From: Desulfocapsa sp. | GTDB lineage: Bacteria > Desulfobacterota > Desulfobulbia > Desulfobulbales > Desulfocapsaceae | Assembly: GCA_029934915.1 (NCBI GenBank) | Contig: JAOZLI010000017.1 | Span: 2,647 to 19,702, forward strand | Direction of reading: 5' to 3' | Length of the DNA: 17,056 nt | In this document: positions 6,166 through 13,678 of the stretch, in pieces | Layout of the letters: each line of letters opens with the position of its first letter | How positions within the stretch are numbered: position 1 is the stretch's first letter | Made by a program: the position numbers and the translations under genes | Notes under the pieces: generated by a model | What the model was told of the DNA's origin: nothing | What the model saw: only the letters and a program-made list of their open reading frames with translations | Database searches by the model: none

Positions 6166-8238
6166 ATGTTGAAAAAAGTTGAAGTAGAAATTGGCGGAAA
6201 AACCATTTCCGTAGAAACCGGTAAGATTGCCAAACAGGCTGACGGTTCTGTTGTCATGCAGTATGGCGACACCGTTGTTTTGGTAACCGCAGTTGCTGGT
6301 AAAGAAAATAAGCCTGAACTGGGTTTCCTGCCACTTACCATTGAGTATCAGGAACGTGCTGCCGCTGTAGGGCGTGTACCTGGAAACTATTTTCGTCGAG
6401 AAATCGGACGTCCAAGTGATCAGGAAGTTCTTACCTGTCGCATTATTGATCGTCCTCTCCGTCCTCTTTTTGCTGATGGGTATTTTTCAGAGACCCAGAT
6501 TATTGCCACTGTTCTTTCTGCTGACCAGCAGAATGATCCTGATATACTTGCCTTGAATGGTGCTTCCTGTGCACTTTCTATTTCCAATATCCCATTCAGA
6601 GGGCCCATTGCTGGAGCTCGCGTTGGATATATTGATGGAGAGTATGTTCTTAATCCTACCAAGGATGAGCTTAAAAATTCCCGCATGGATGTTATTGTTG
6701 CCTGTACTCGTCAAGCTGTGACCATGGTCGAAGGACAGGTTGATGCCATGAGTGAAGAGGAAGTATTAAACGCTATCTTCTTCGTGCATGAACAGGTACA
6801 GCCCTTGATTGATATGCAGATAGATCTGCAGGGTGAGCTTGGCAAAGAAAAACGTGTTGTTACTCCCATCGAAGTCGATGCAGATTTACAGGCTAAAGTT
6901 CAGGAAATTGCCGCAGAAGGAATGAAGAAAGTTATTAGCACGGCGGATAAAATGGAACGTGGTCGCGTATATGATGAACTGAAAAAGTCAGTTCTTGCTG
7001 AAATCGATCCTGATGGGGAAAAAGGTAAGGAAATTGGTAACCTGCTTTCAGGGTACAAAAAGACTACCATGCGTTCAATGATAGTTGATAAAGCAACTCG
7101 TCTTGATGGTCGTGCCTTTAATCAGGTTCGTCCTATTTCTGGTGAGGTTACTTATCTTCCAAGAACACATGGCTCAGCACTCTTTACTCGTGGCGAAACT
7201 CAGGCATTGGTATCTGCAACGCTTGGTTCCGAGCGTGATGCCCAGCGTGTTGAAACGCTTCAGGGTGAAGAAAAGAGAAGATTTCTTGTTCATTACAACT
7301 TTCCTCCATATTGCGTTGGTGAGGCTCGTTTCCTTCGTGGTCCTTCCCGTCGTGATATTGGTCATGGAACGCTCGCCATGCGTGGACTTTCTGCTGTAAT
7401 GCCTGATCCTGAGGATTTCCCCTATACCGTTCGTGTTGTTTCTGAAATTCTTGAATCCAACGGGTCCTCTTCCATGGCTACAGTTTGCGGTGGAAGTATG
7501 GCTATGATGGATGCCGGTGTTCCACTTAAGGCGCCTGTTTCCGGTATTGCCATGGGACTTATCAAGGAAGGCGATAAGGTAGTTATTCTTTCCGATATCC
7601 TTGGCGATGAAGATCATCTTGGTGATATGGATTTCAAAGTTGTTGGAACTGAAGAAGGAATTACCTCTCTGCAGATGGATATTAAGATCGACGGTGTTGA
7701 TCGTGAAATCATGGGAAGTGCACTTGCGCAAGCCAAAGAAGGTCGTATGCATATCCTTGGCGAAATGGCCAAAGGCATTGATGCTTCACGTGAGGATGTT
7801 GCCGAGCACGCACCTAAGTATTTCAGCCATAAAATTTCCACCGATAAAATTCGTGATATTATCGGACCTGGTGGAAAGATTATCAAAGAGATGTCTGCTG
7901 AGTATGATGCCACAATCGAAGTTGATGACACAGGTCTTGTGAAGATGTTTACCAAAGATGGAAGCAAAGCTGAAGCTCTCTTGAAGAAGATCCAAGGGAT
8001 GACGGCTGAAGCAGAAGTTGGTAAAACATATAAGGGTATTGTGAAAACGATTAAGGATTTTGGCGCGTTTGTTGAAATCCTACCAGGAACTGATGGTCTG
8101 GTTCACATCTCAGAACTTGCCAATGAGCGTGTTGGTAAAGTCACTGATATCTTGAAAGAAGGTGAAGAGATTGAAGTTAAAGTTCTTGAAGTTGATGGAC
8201 GTGGTCGTATTCGCTTGAGTCGTAAGGCTTTATTGTAA
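6166..8238 (+). CDS. pnp: Polyribonucleotide nucleotidyltransferase (PNPase)
   Basis: This 690-residue 3'-5' phosphorolytic exoribonuclease is a trimeric core of RNA decay. The domain order is the standard one: a first RNase PH domain (including LGFLPLTIEYQERAAAVGRVPG), a linking helical domain, a second RNase PH domain with GDEDHLGDMDF, a KH domain with GPGG at 567-570, and an S1 domain from about 618 (YKGIVKTIKDFGAFVEILPG). Asp481 and Asp487 match by spacing the catalytic Asp486 and Asp492 of E. coli. The ATG at 6166 has GGAG at 6157-6160. An in-frame TTG at 6124 would add 14 residues that do not resemble PNPase. An intrinsic terminator follows. The leader stem-loop suggests autoregulation through RNase III, as known in E. 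coli, but that is inferred. Confidence 0.98.
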   Translation: MLKKVEVEIGGKTISVETGKIAKQADGSVVMQYGDTVVLVTAVAGKENKPELGFLPLTIEYQERAAAVGRVPGNYFRREIGRPSDQEVLTCRIIDRPLRPLFADGYFSETQIIATVLSADQQNDPDILALNGASCALSISNIPFRGPIAGARVGYIDGEYVLNPTKDELKNSRMDVIVACTRQAVTMVEGQVDAMSEEEVLNAIFFVHEQVQPLIDMQIDLQGELGKEKRVVTPIEVDADLQAKVQEIAAEGMKKVISTADKMERGRVYDELKKSVLAEIDPDGEKGKEIGNLLSGYKKTTMRSMIVDKATRLDGRAFNQVRPISGEVTYLPRTHGSALFTRGETQALVSATLGSERDAQRVETLQGEEKRRFLVHYNFPPYCVGEARFLRGPSRRDIGHGTLAMRGLSAVMPDPEDFPYTVRVVSEILESNGSSSMATVCGGSMAMMDAGVPLKAPVSGIAMGLIKEGDKVVILSDILGDEDHLGDMDFKVVGTEEGITSLQMDIKIDGVDREIMGSALAQAKEGRMHILGEMAKGIDASREDVAEHAPKYFSHKISTDKIRDIIGPGGKIIKEMSAEYDATIEVDDTGLVKMFTKDGSKAEALLKKIQGMTAEAEVGKTYKGIVKTIKDFGAFVEILPGTDGLVHISELANERVGKVTDILKEGEEIEVKVLEVDGRGRIRLSRKALL

Positions 8239-8275
8239 TAGACAGTTTAAACGACTAAAGGTGTGATTGAAAAAC

Positions 8276-8309
8276 GGCCATCTTGCTTAATTGCAGGGTG
8301 GCCTTTTTT
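8276..8309 (+). terminator. Intrinsic terminator of pnp
   Basis: GGCCATCTTGC (8276-8286) pairs along all 11 positions (with two G-U pairs) with GCAGGGTGGCC (8293-8303). The loop is six bases and the run TTTTTT occupies 8304-8309. It lies 37 bases after the pnp stop and is a textbook rho-independent terminator closing the translation/RNA-decay cluster. Confidence 0.93.
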
Positions 8310-8355
8310 GTTGTTGGATGATTTGAAAAAGCGGTGCGTTTTTGCGTATGGGGAC

Positions 8356-8538
8356 GGGTTTAAGGCCTGCTCCAGGCCGCTTTAACTGTAACTTTCTTGA
8401 TTTTCTAAGTTTGCTGCGCCAAAAATACGAAACTCGTTCGTTCCTCACTCAGACAGTCGTATTTTTTCAGGCTCCGCTGCACTAAGAAAATGCTACGAAA
8501 TTTCCAGAATGACGCTCTCTGGAGCAGACCTTAAACCC
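8356..8538 (+). repeat. 183-bp nested inverted-repeat element, copy 1
   Basis: This non-coding element has terminal inverted repeats at 8356-8374 and 8520-8538 (GGGTTTAAGG... against its complement, 18 of 19 matching). An inner perfect stem pairs AAAAATACGA (8421-8430) with TCGTATTTTT (8457-8466). Between them TTTTCTAAGT (8401-8410) nearly pairs with ACTAAGAAAA (8481-8490). The whole sequence can therefore fold into one long imperfect hairpin. Copy 2 at 9875-10057 has the same length in opposite orientation. The central 126 bases differ from copy 2 at 9 positions by my hand alignment. There is no ORF and no obvious target-site duplication. With the pnp terminator and the short flanks, it fills the gene-free stretch 8239-8601. 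It is MITE- or REP-like; the mobilising enzyme is unknown. Confidence 0.88.
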
Positions 8539-8601
8539 TCTGATATAGGTCGGTCTATTTTAGTGCTTTTGTGAATAGGATCAATCAGGTATTGTGTAGC
8601 C

Positions 8602-9057
8602 ATGAAACAAATTAGACTTGAAATCAGTTGGTTGAATTCAGAAAAAGACAGTGATTTGACATTGCCGGAATACCAGTCCAAACTGGCGGCAGGAATGGAT
8701 GTCTCGGCTGCAGTGGAAACATCTTATCATCTTGAGCCTGGAAAAATTCACCTTTTTCCAACGGGTTTTTGTCTGGCTATTCCTGACGGCTATGAAGTAC
8801 AGGTTCGTCCCAGAAGCGGCCTGGCTGTAAAACACGGAATTACTCTGATTAACAGCCCCGGAACTATTGATGCTGATTATCGTGGAGAAGTAAAAGTAGC
8901 TTTAATTAACCATGGTCATTCCACTTTTGTTGTTAATCGTGGAGACAGAATTGCACAAATGATTTTGGCCCCAGTGGTCCAAGCAAGACTGGGACTTGTA
9001 AGTACATTGGATCAGACTGATCGCGGAAGCGGTGGTTTTGGCCATACCGGGGTGTGA
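8602..9057 (+). CDS. dut: Deoxyuridine 5'-triphosphate nucleotidohydrolase (dUTPase)
   Basis: This 151-residue enzyme hydrolyses dUTP to dUMP and pyrophosphate. It keeps uracil out of DNA and supplies the dTMP precursor. All five motifs of the trimeric dUTPases are present: AAGMDVSA at 29-36, [10 protein letters not shown] starting at residue 70, [10 protein letters not shown] at 87-96 with the catalytic Asp90, [10 protein letters not shown] starting at 113, and the C-terminal glycine-rich arm GSGGFG at 142-147. The length is normal for the family. The ATG at 8602 has only a weak ribosome site (TCAGGT at 8585-8590). No clear promoter is seen between repeat copy 1 and the start. The MBL gene downstream begins 4 bases after the stop and is probably co-transcribed. 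Confidence 0.97.
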   Translation: MKQIRLEISWLNSEKDSDLTLPEYQSKLAAGMDVSAAVETSYHLEPGKIHLFPTGFCLAIPDGYEVQVRPRSGLAVKHGITLINSPGTIDADYRGEVKVALINHGHSTFVVNRGDRIAQMILAPVVQARLGLVSTLDQTDRGSGGFGHTGV

Positions 9058-9061
9058 GAAA

Positions 9062-9832
9062 ATGAAATTTATGGTTCTTGGCTCAGGCAGTAAGGGAAAT
9101 GCACTTTATATAGAGTCCGGGCAGACTTCCATTCTCGTGGATGCTGGTTTCTCAGGAAAAGAACTTGCAGCGCGTATGGCTGTTCATGGGAAAGATCCTG
9201 GTGATTTAAGTGGAATCTTTCTTACCCATGAACATGGCGATCATATACAGGGGGCAGGGGTGCTTTCCAGACGATTTTCACTTCCCGTGTATGCTAACGA
9301 TGGAACTTTTACAGGAAGTGAAAAAACGGTAAAAAAACTGCACAAGCGAATCGAGTTTGAAACAGGAGACACTTGCCAGTTGCAGGACCTATCCATTCGT
9401 TCCTTTCGTATTTCTCATGATACCAACGATCCTGTGGGATATCTTGTCAGTGATGGAAAATATAGTGTGGCATGTTGCACGGATACGGGCAAGGTCTCAA
9501 AACTTATCAGCAACAGATTAAGCAACTGTGATGCTTTAATTCTTGAATTTAATCATGATCCGACGATGCTACGGAATGGCCCCTATCCACATTTTCTACA
9601 GCAGAGGGTAAGATCCAGCCAGGGGCATCTGGCCAATGAAGATGCAGCCGCCTTTCTACAAAGTGTGGTGCATGATAGATTACAACATGTGATACTGGCA
9701 CATCTTTCTGAAACGAATAATCTACCCGATATAGCAAGGAAATGTGCCAAGCAAGTACTACCACCGGAACAACACGATATTCTTTGTGTAGCACGGCAGA
9801 ATAACCCTACTGAGCTGTTTGATTTGCAGTAA
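9062..9832 (+). CDS. Metallo-beta-lactamase fold hydrolase, YycJ/WalJ-like
   Basis: This 256-residue protein carries the MBL-fold metal motif THEHGDH at 55-61, SGSKGN at 8-13 (typical of the YycJ/WalJ/VicX group), D27 in LVDAGFS, SHDTNDPVGY, a TDTGK segment, LEFNHDP, and AHLSETNN near the C-terminus. Members are predicted di-metal phosphoesterases, some reported as nucleases; a role in DNA or RNA processing is possible but not shown here. The ATG at 9062 lies 4 bases after the dut stop. An upstream in-frame GTG at 9032 inside dut would add residues unlike the family. The gene ends 42 bases before repeat copy 2. No strong terminator hairpin precedes its T-run at 9838-9844. The family is certain; the substrate is unknown. 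Confidence 0.9.
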   Translation: MKFMVLGSGSKGNALYIESGQTSILVDAGFSGKELAARMAVHGKDPGDLSGIFLTHEHGDHIQGAGVLSRRFSLPVYANDGTFTGSEKTVKKLHKRIEFETGDTCQLQDLSIRSFRISHDTNDPVGYLVSDGKYSVACCTDTGKVSKLISNRLSNCDALILEFNHDPTMLRNGPYPHFLQQRVRSSQGHLANEDAAAFLQSVVHDRLQHVILAHLSETNNLPDIARKCAKQVLPPEQHDILCVARQNNPTELFDLQ

Positions 9833-9874
9833 CTGGTTTTTTTGTGTAAGAATCCGGTGTGAGAAAAAGCAAAA

Positions 9875-10057
9875 GGCTTCAAGGTGTGCTCCATTCCGCG
9901 CCATTCTGGAAATTTTGTAGTATTTTCTTAGTGAAGCGAAGCCAGAAAAAATACGAATGTCTGAGTGAGGAACGAACGAGTTTCGTATTTTTGGCGTAGC
10001 AAACTTAGAAAATCAAGAAATTTACAGTTAAAGCGGAATGGAGCACACCTTGAAGCC
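9875..10057 (-). repeat. 183-bp nested inverted-repeat element, copy 2 (inverted relative to copy 1)
   Basis: The ends are a perfect 25-bp terminal inverted repeat (9875-9899 and 10033-10057, starting GGCTTCAAGGTGTGCTCC). Inside, AAAAATACGAA (9947-9957) pairs perfectly with TTCGTATTTTT (9982-9992). Its reverse complement aligns without gaps to copy 1 over the full 183 bases. The element sits between the convergent ends of the MBL gene and yhbY, where it could also act as a bidirectional transcription-end structure. No target duplication is visible. Confidence 0.9.
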
Positions 10058-10079
10058 GTTATCAAAAGTACTGTAAGTT

Positions 10080-10421
10080 TTATTTAGGCAGTCGAATCTG
10101 CTTGTCTTTATCCAATTCCGGATTCTTTTTGTACAAAAGAATAGTCTTCCCAATAATCTGAACCAAGGCCGCCTCGCTTTTTACAGATAACAGCTCAGCT
10201 GTTTCCTGTTTCGAAACCGGACTACTTTTTCCCACCTTAATTTTGATTAATTCATGACGGCTGAGTTCAAGTATAGTTGCAGTGACGATCTTCTCAGGGA
10301 GTCCATCCTTTCCCACAGCAACAACCGGGGAGAGTGAATGTCCTAAACCTTTGAGGAATTTTTTCTGTTTTGAGTTCAGGGTAGGTGCACTTGATTTTTC
10401 TTTATCTGTAGTATTTGTCAT
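10080..10421 (-). CDS. yhbY: YhbY family CRM-domain RNA-binding protein
   Basis: This 113-residue protein consists of a short polar N-terminus and one CRM domain: KQKKFLKGLGHSLSPVVAVGKDGLPEKIV, then HELIKIKVG, and VQIIGKTILLYKKN near the end. The GxxG loop (GKDG at 37-40) is the RNA-contact loop of the fold. YhbY proteins associate with pre-50S ribosomes and are linked to large-subunit assembly. The ATG at 10421 lies 7 bases downstream of the TraB-family stop and has no clear Shine-Dalgarno, which suggests coupled translation. Repeat copy 2 lies 22 bases past its stop and may serve as the transcript end. Confidence 0.92.
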   Translation of the reverse strand: MTNTTDKEKSSAPTLNSKQKKFLKGLGHSLSPVVAVGKDGLPEKIVTATILELSRHELIKIKVGKSSPVSKQETAELLSVKSEAALVQIIGKTILLYKKNPELDKDKQIRLPK

Positions 10422-10428
10422 TTGTTTT

Positions 10429-11625
10429 TTAACTAAAAAGGTTTGTTATGATCTCGTAGCCACCAATGTATGTTCCGATGGCAGAACCGAGGCCTGTAAA
10501 AAGAAAAACGAGGAAGAGGCGCAGAAGCTTGTTTTTCCACCATCCTGTAAGTTTTCCCATATCCTCCCCAACAGATTCAAATTCTTTCACAACAGGGGGA
10601 GTGCGCATTACCTGGATAAATGCGGCTACGTAACCAGCTCCAATAACAGGAGTTAAACTGGTTATGGGAGCTGCAGCAAATGCTCCAAGTACAGTGAGAG
10701 GGTTAGCAAAGGCGATAATGCCGCCAATGGCAGAAGGGATTCCGTTGGCGAGTATCCAGTAAAGGACATTTGCTCCCGCGTCCCCCGCACCTTTCTGAAT
10801 TCCAATGGTAATAATTGATCCAATGATCAAAAGGGGGATAGACCAGCCAAGAGCTTTCCAGACACCTGAAACGGGAGGAATACGCGTTATTTCCTCAAGT
10901 TCAGAACTGCAATCCTTGGTAAATGTTTTCTTTATGCCTTCAACATGACCAGCCCCAACTACTGCAACAAGGTATTTGCCGCTGGTTGCTTTTATTTTTT
11001 CGCAGAGATAAATATCTCTTTCATCAATAAGCACTCGTTTGACGTCAGGTAGTACAGAACCCATTTCATCCATTAGTTCTGAAAGAACATCCTTCTGTTT
11101 CATTTCAGTAAGTTTTTCTTCACTGATCTCAGTTGAATCAAAAAGGGAGGCAAAAAGTGTGCTTATGAGATAGCCTTTTTTGAAGAATGATGTAGATTTC
11201 CAGGCACGACGCAAGGTAATACGGACATCACGATCAATTAATTCAATGGGAATGTCACCTTCGTCGGCAGTTTTGGCAGCATGTAATAATTCGGCACCTG
11301 GTTGAACGCCTAGCTGGCCACCTAACTTCTTCTGATAAGAGGCCATCAGTAGATTGATCATCAGGGTGGAAAGCTGCTTTTTCTTAATAATCTGTTTCAG
11401 GTCAAGGGATTGCCATTTTTTCTTTTGGGTGAGTGCTTTGTAGCGCTTTTCGTCAAGCTCAAGGCAAACAGTATCCGGTTGTTCCTGTGAGATTACTTTT
11501 TCGACAAGGTCCACAGATTCCTGGGAAATGTGGGCGGTACCGATAAGAAGAATAGTTTTTTCTTCAAAATGTATGGTGTGAACATCCGATGGATATTCCG
11601 ATTCAGGAAATGATCGATCTGGCAT
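10429..11625 (-). CDS. TraB/PrgY (pheromone-shutdown) family membrane protein
   Basis: This 398-residue protein has the family motifs in its N-terminal domain: GTAHIS at 29-34, CLELDEKRY at 54-62, and GAGH at 224-227 in VVGAGHVEGIKK. The C-terminal part, roughly 255-398, contains several hydrophobic segments (WSIPLLIIGSIITIGI; a Gly/Ala-rich stretch around GGIIAFANPLTVLGAFAAA; LFLVFLFTGLGSAIGTYIGG). This implies anchoring in the cytoplasmic membrane. The family includes Enterococcus PrgY/TraB, which reduces pheromone activity, and is related to the TIKI fold; the conserved His/Glu suggest a metal-dependent hydrolase, but no substrate is known for chromosomal copies such as this. ATG 11625 is the only usable start (an in-frame stop lies just upstream), yet it lacks a Shine-Dalgarno and sits 13 bases from the mltD terminator tract. 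yhbY follows in the same transcript. Confidence 0.88.
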   Translation of the reverse strand: MPDRSFPESEYPSDVHTIHFEEKTILLIGTAHISQESVDLVEKVISQEQPDTVCLELDEKRYKALTQKKKWQSLDLKQIIKKKQLSTLMINLLMASYQKKLGGQLGVQPGAELLHAAKTADEGDIPIELIDRDVRITLRRAWKSTSFFKKGYLISTLFASLFDSTEISEEKLTEMKQKDVLSELMDEMGSVLPDVKRVLIDERDIYLCEKIKATSGKYLVAVVGAGHVEGIKKTFTKDCSSELEEITRIPPVSGVWKALGWSIPLLIIGSIITIGIQKGAGDAGANVLYWILANGIPSAIGGIIAFANPLTVLGAFAAAPITSLTPVIGAGYVAAFIQVMRTPPVVKEFESVGEDMGKLTGWWKNKLLRLFLVFLFTGLGSAIGTYIGGYEIITNLFS

Positions 11626-11638
11626 AATTATAGGCTAT

Positions 11639-11673
11639 AAAAAGGAAAAGGAGAATGGGGTAAACCATCCTCC
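11639..11673 (-). terminator. Intrinsic terminator of mltD
   Basis: Read on the minus strand, GGAGGATGG (11673-11665) pairs at all nine positions, with one G-U pair, with CCATTCTCC (11658-11650) around a six-base loop. TTTTCCTTTTT follows at 11649-11639. It ends only 13 bases before the ATG of the TraB-family gene. Confidence 0.82.
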
Positions 11674-11703
11674 TGTGAATATCTATGCAGGCTTGTTGAA
11701 CCG

Positions 11704-13431
11704 CTAGACATTATTTATTTTGAGTTTAATCCCGGGGTGAATCCGATTTGATTTCAGGTTGTTCCAGGATTTAAGCTGCCTTGTCGAAAGGTTAAATTTT
11801 CTGGCAATGGTCCAAAGAGAATCGCCACGTTGTACTTTGTACCAGCTGATCTGCTTTGAACTGGTCTGCTTTGTTGCAATTGCAAATTTTTTCTGCTGGG
11901 AGAGAACAATTATGGATGGGTTCTTGTCCTTCTTCGCCACAATCTTATTTTTGGGCTTGTTCACTTTCTTAGCAGGAATGGTGGAAGTAACAACAGCAGT
12001 GCTGTTGATATCTTCAATATACATGGCAAGTTGTTGTCCTGCACGAATCCTGTGTTTGCTTTTTAACCCGTTCCAGAAGACAATCAAATCTTCAGGTACG
12101 TTATACTTATCTGCTATCTTACCAATTGTATCTCCCGGTTGGATTGTATGCAGAATCAAATCGTTAGCTGCAATACTTCCCTGCTCACCTGGATTGAGTA
12201 AACGGTATCGAACCTTACCCTGAGGGATACGCAGGTGTTTCCCGGCGATAAGTTTGCTGCTTCGTAAATTGTTTATTTTCAGCAGTGTGGTTTTGTTAAT
12301 ATTATATTGCTTACAAATTCCTGAGATGGTGTCTCCCTTTCGAATGACATGCGTCTTGTAGCCGGTGGTTGCTACCCTGTTGAGGCGAGGCATGTTCTTT
12401 TCCGCAAGCTGTTTAGTGCCAGGAGGAATTTGCACATCGTAGTGATTTTTGTTGAGGGGGGTGCGCCCGGTTTTGAGCTCCCTATTTAATCCTTTGATCT
12501 TTTTTGAGCTTGTACCGCAAAGCAGTGCGACAGCATCGAGGCTGAGTCCAGGCCCGACACGTAAAGTTTCATAGGTAATTGGTGCTTCGTAGCTGATACT
12601 CGTAAAACCGTATTGTTCTGGATTCTTGGCAATGATAATGGCTGCAATCAATTTTGGAACATACCGTTTTGTTTCAAGGTGCAGGTATTTATGCTGGGCA
12701 AGATCCCAGAAATCTTTGCTCTTGTATCGTCTCAGACCCTTTCGGATCTTTCCTGCACCTGCGTTGTATCCCGCGACAGCAAGATGCCAGTCGCCAAAGT
12801 TAGCATACAAGTCAGAGAGGAAAGCCACTGCTGCTTTAGTAGATTTTTCTGCATGACGTCTTTCGTCAACGTAATTGTCAATGCGAAGATTGTACTCCTT
12901 TCCGGTACCCTTAATAAACTGCCAGAGACCAACGGCATGAGCACGGGAATAAGCGCGCTGATTAAAACCGGATTCAATCATTGAAAGATACGCAAGATCT
13001 TCAGGTAGCCCAGCTTCGCGCAACTCCTTTTGAAACATCGGAAGATATTTACCAGATCGTTCTAACCAGCGGCTAAAAGTTTTTTTCTGCCGATTTTGAA
13101 AAATGTCAAGATAGGCTTCAACCTGTTTGTTGATGACGATGGGGAAATCGTAAAGCGTCTCTTCTGCCTCAACGGGTAAAGCAAGAGTGTCCTCGGCAAG
13201 CCATGTTCCTGTCTGGCGTAAAGCCTCGAGTTCTTCCGTTAAACATTTTTCCGGCTCTGCTTCTACGAGAAGCAGCTCAGGATCTGTTGATTGAGACGTA
13301 ATAGGAGATACTATTTCACAATCAGGCGCAGGATACAAAACTGTTGAGTTCCTGCTGGTGCATGATGAAAATAATAGGGCAACGGTGATGAGACAAAGAG
13401 ATTTTCGGTGGTCTTTAAGAATACGAAGCAT
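11704..13431 (-). CDS. mltD: Membrane-bound lytic murein transglycosylase D-like lipoprotein with three LysM repeats
   Basis: This 575-residue precursor starts with a basic, hydrophobic signal sequence ending LLFSSC, so Cys24 is the likely lipidated residue. After a spacer comes the family-1 SLT domain, with the catalytic Glu153 in LSMIESGF, then SRAHAVGLWQF and AVAGYNAGAGKIRKGL. Three LysM repeats follow, beginning near residues 360 (HVIRKGDTISGICKQY), 428 (HTIQPGDTIGKIADKY) and 530 (WYKVQRGDSLWTIARKF). A basic linker separates the second and third. The enzyme cleaves the MurNAc-GlcNAc bond to give 1,6-anhydroMurNAc ends, and LysM anchors it to peptidoglycan. E. coli MltD is a similar lipoprotein with fewer LysM repeats. 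ATG 13431 fits the signal peptide. The gene is divergent from the class A PBP and has its own terminator. Confidence 0.93.
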   Translation of the reverse strand: MLRILKDHRKSLCLITVALLFSSCTSRNSTVLYPAPDCEIVSPITSQSTDPELLLVEAEPEKCLTEELEALRQTGTWLAEDTLALPVEAEETLYDFPIVINKQVEAYLDIFQNRQKKTFSRWLERSGKYLPMFQKELREAGLPEDLAYLSMIESGFNQRAYSRAHAVGLWQFIKGTGKEYNLRIDNYVDERRHAEKSTKAAVAFLSDLYANFGDWHLAVAGYNAGAGKIRKGLRRYKSKDFWDLAQHKYLHLETKRYVPKLIAAIIIAKNPEQYGFTSISYEAPITYETLRVGPGLSLDAVALLCGTSSKKIKGLNRELKTGRTPLNKNHYDVQIPPGTKQLAEKNMPRLNRVATTGYKTHVIRKGDTISGICKQYNINKTTLLKINNLRSSKLIAGKHLRIPQGKVRYRLLNPGEQGSIAANDLILHTIQPGDTIGKIADKYNVPEDLIVFWNGLKSKHRIRAGQQLAMYIEDINSTAVVTSTIPAKKVNKPKNKIVAKKDKNPSIIVLSQQKKFAIATKQTSSKQISWYKVQRGDSLWTIARKFNLSTRQLKSWNNLKSNRIHPGIKLKINNV

Positions 13432-13678
13432 AAAATAAAAAAAGGAAAAATTAGAATAAGCTTCTCTAATCTACAGATATCTATACAGATAAGGAAAAGC
13501 ACCCTTGAGATATACTCCTGAAAGAAGTACAATCCCATTAATCTGATTATTCTAACTCAAAAAAACTATAAATTGCAAGAAAAATCAAGTATATTGCCTA
13601 TCAGGAATTATTCACATTATCACAATTCGTCTTGCAAATGAAATTGTTTAGGTCAGCTTTACCTGAAATTACTTTTCT
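13432..13678. other. AT-rich divergent intergenic region between mltD and the PBP gene
   Basis: These 247 bp separate two divergently read peptidoglycan genes and should hold both promoters. Two small dyads lie on the mltD side: ATTAGA (13450-13455) with TCTAAT (13465-13470) around a central AAGCTT, and the palindrome AGATATCT (13475-13482). On the PBP side, TTGCCT (13594-13599) and TATCAC (13618-13623) with an 18-base spacer make a weak sigma70-like candidate. No Shine-Dalgarno is evident before either ATG. The promoter assignments are tentative. Confidence 0.4.

Noticed and set aside
7174..7752. 192-codon open frame on the minus strand
   Set aside because: It is antisense to conserved parts of pnp, with no motif or ribosome site.
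8310..8355. Possible small gene or promoter between the pnp terminator and repeat copy 1
   Set aside because: It is only 46 bp, with no ORF with a start and ribosome site and no -35/-10 pair.
8356..8538. Integron attC site or gene-cassette boundary
   Set aside because: The nested inverted repeats recall attC, but the GTTRRRY/RYYYAAC core sites are absent at the ends, the two copies are inverted rather than direct, and the enclosed genes are housekeeping genes.
9032..9061. GTG start of the MBL gene inside dut
   Set aside because: Residues before MKFMVLGSGSKGN are not part of the family, and ATG 9062 follows the dut stop closely.
11660..11680. Strong AGGAGG on the minus strand as a ribosome site for a small gene
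   Set aside because: The ATG directly abuts the AGGAGG with no spacer, and the motif is the left arm of the mltD terminator hairpin.
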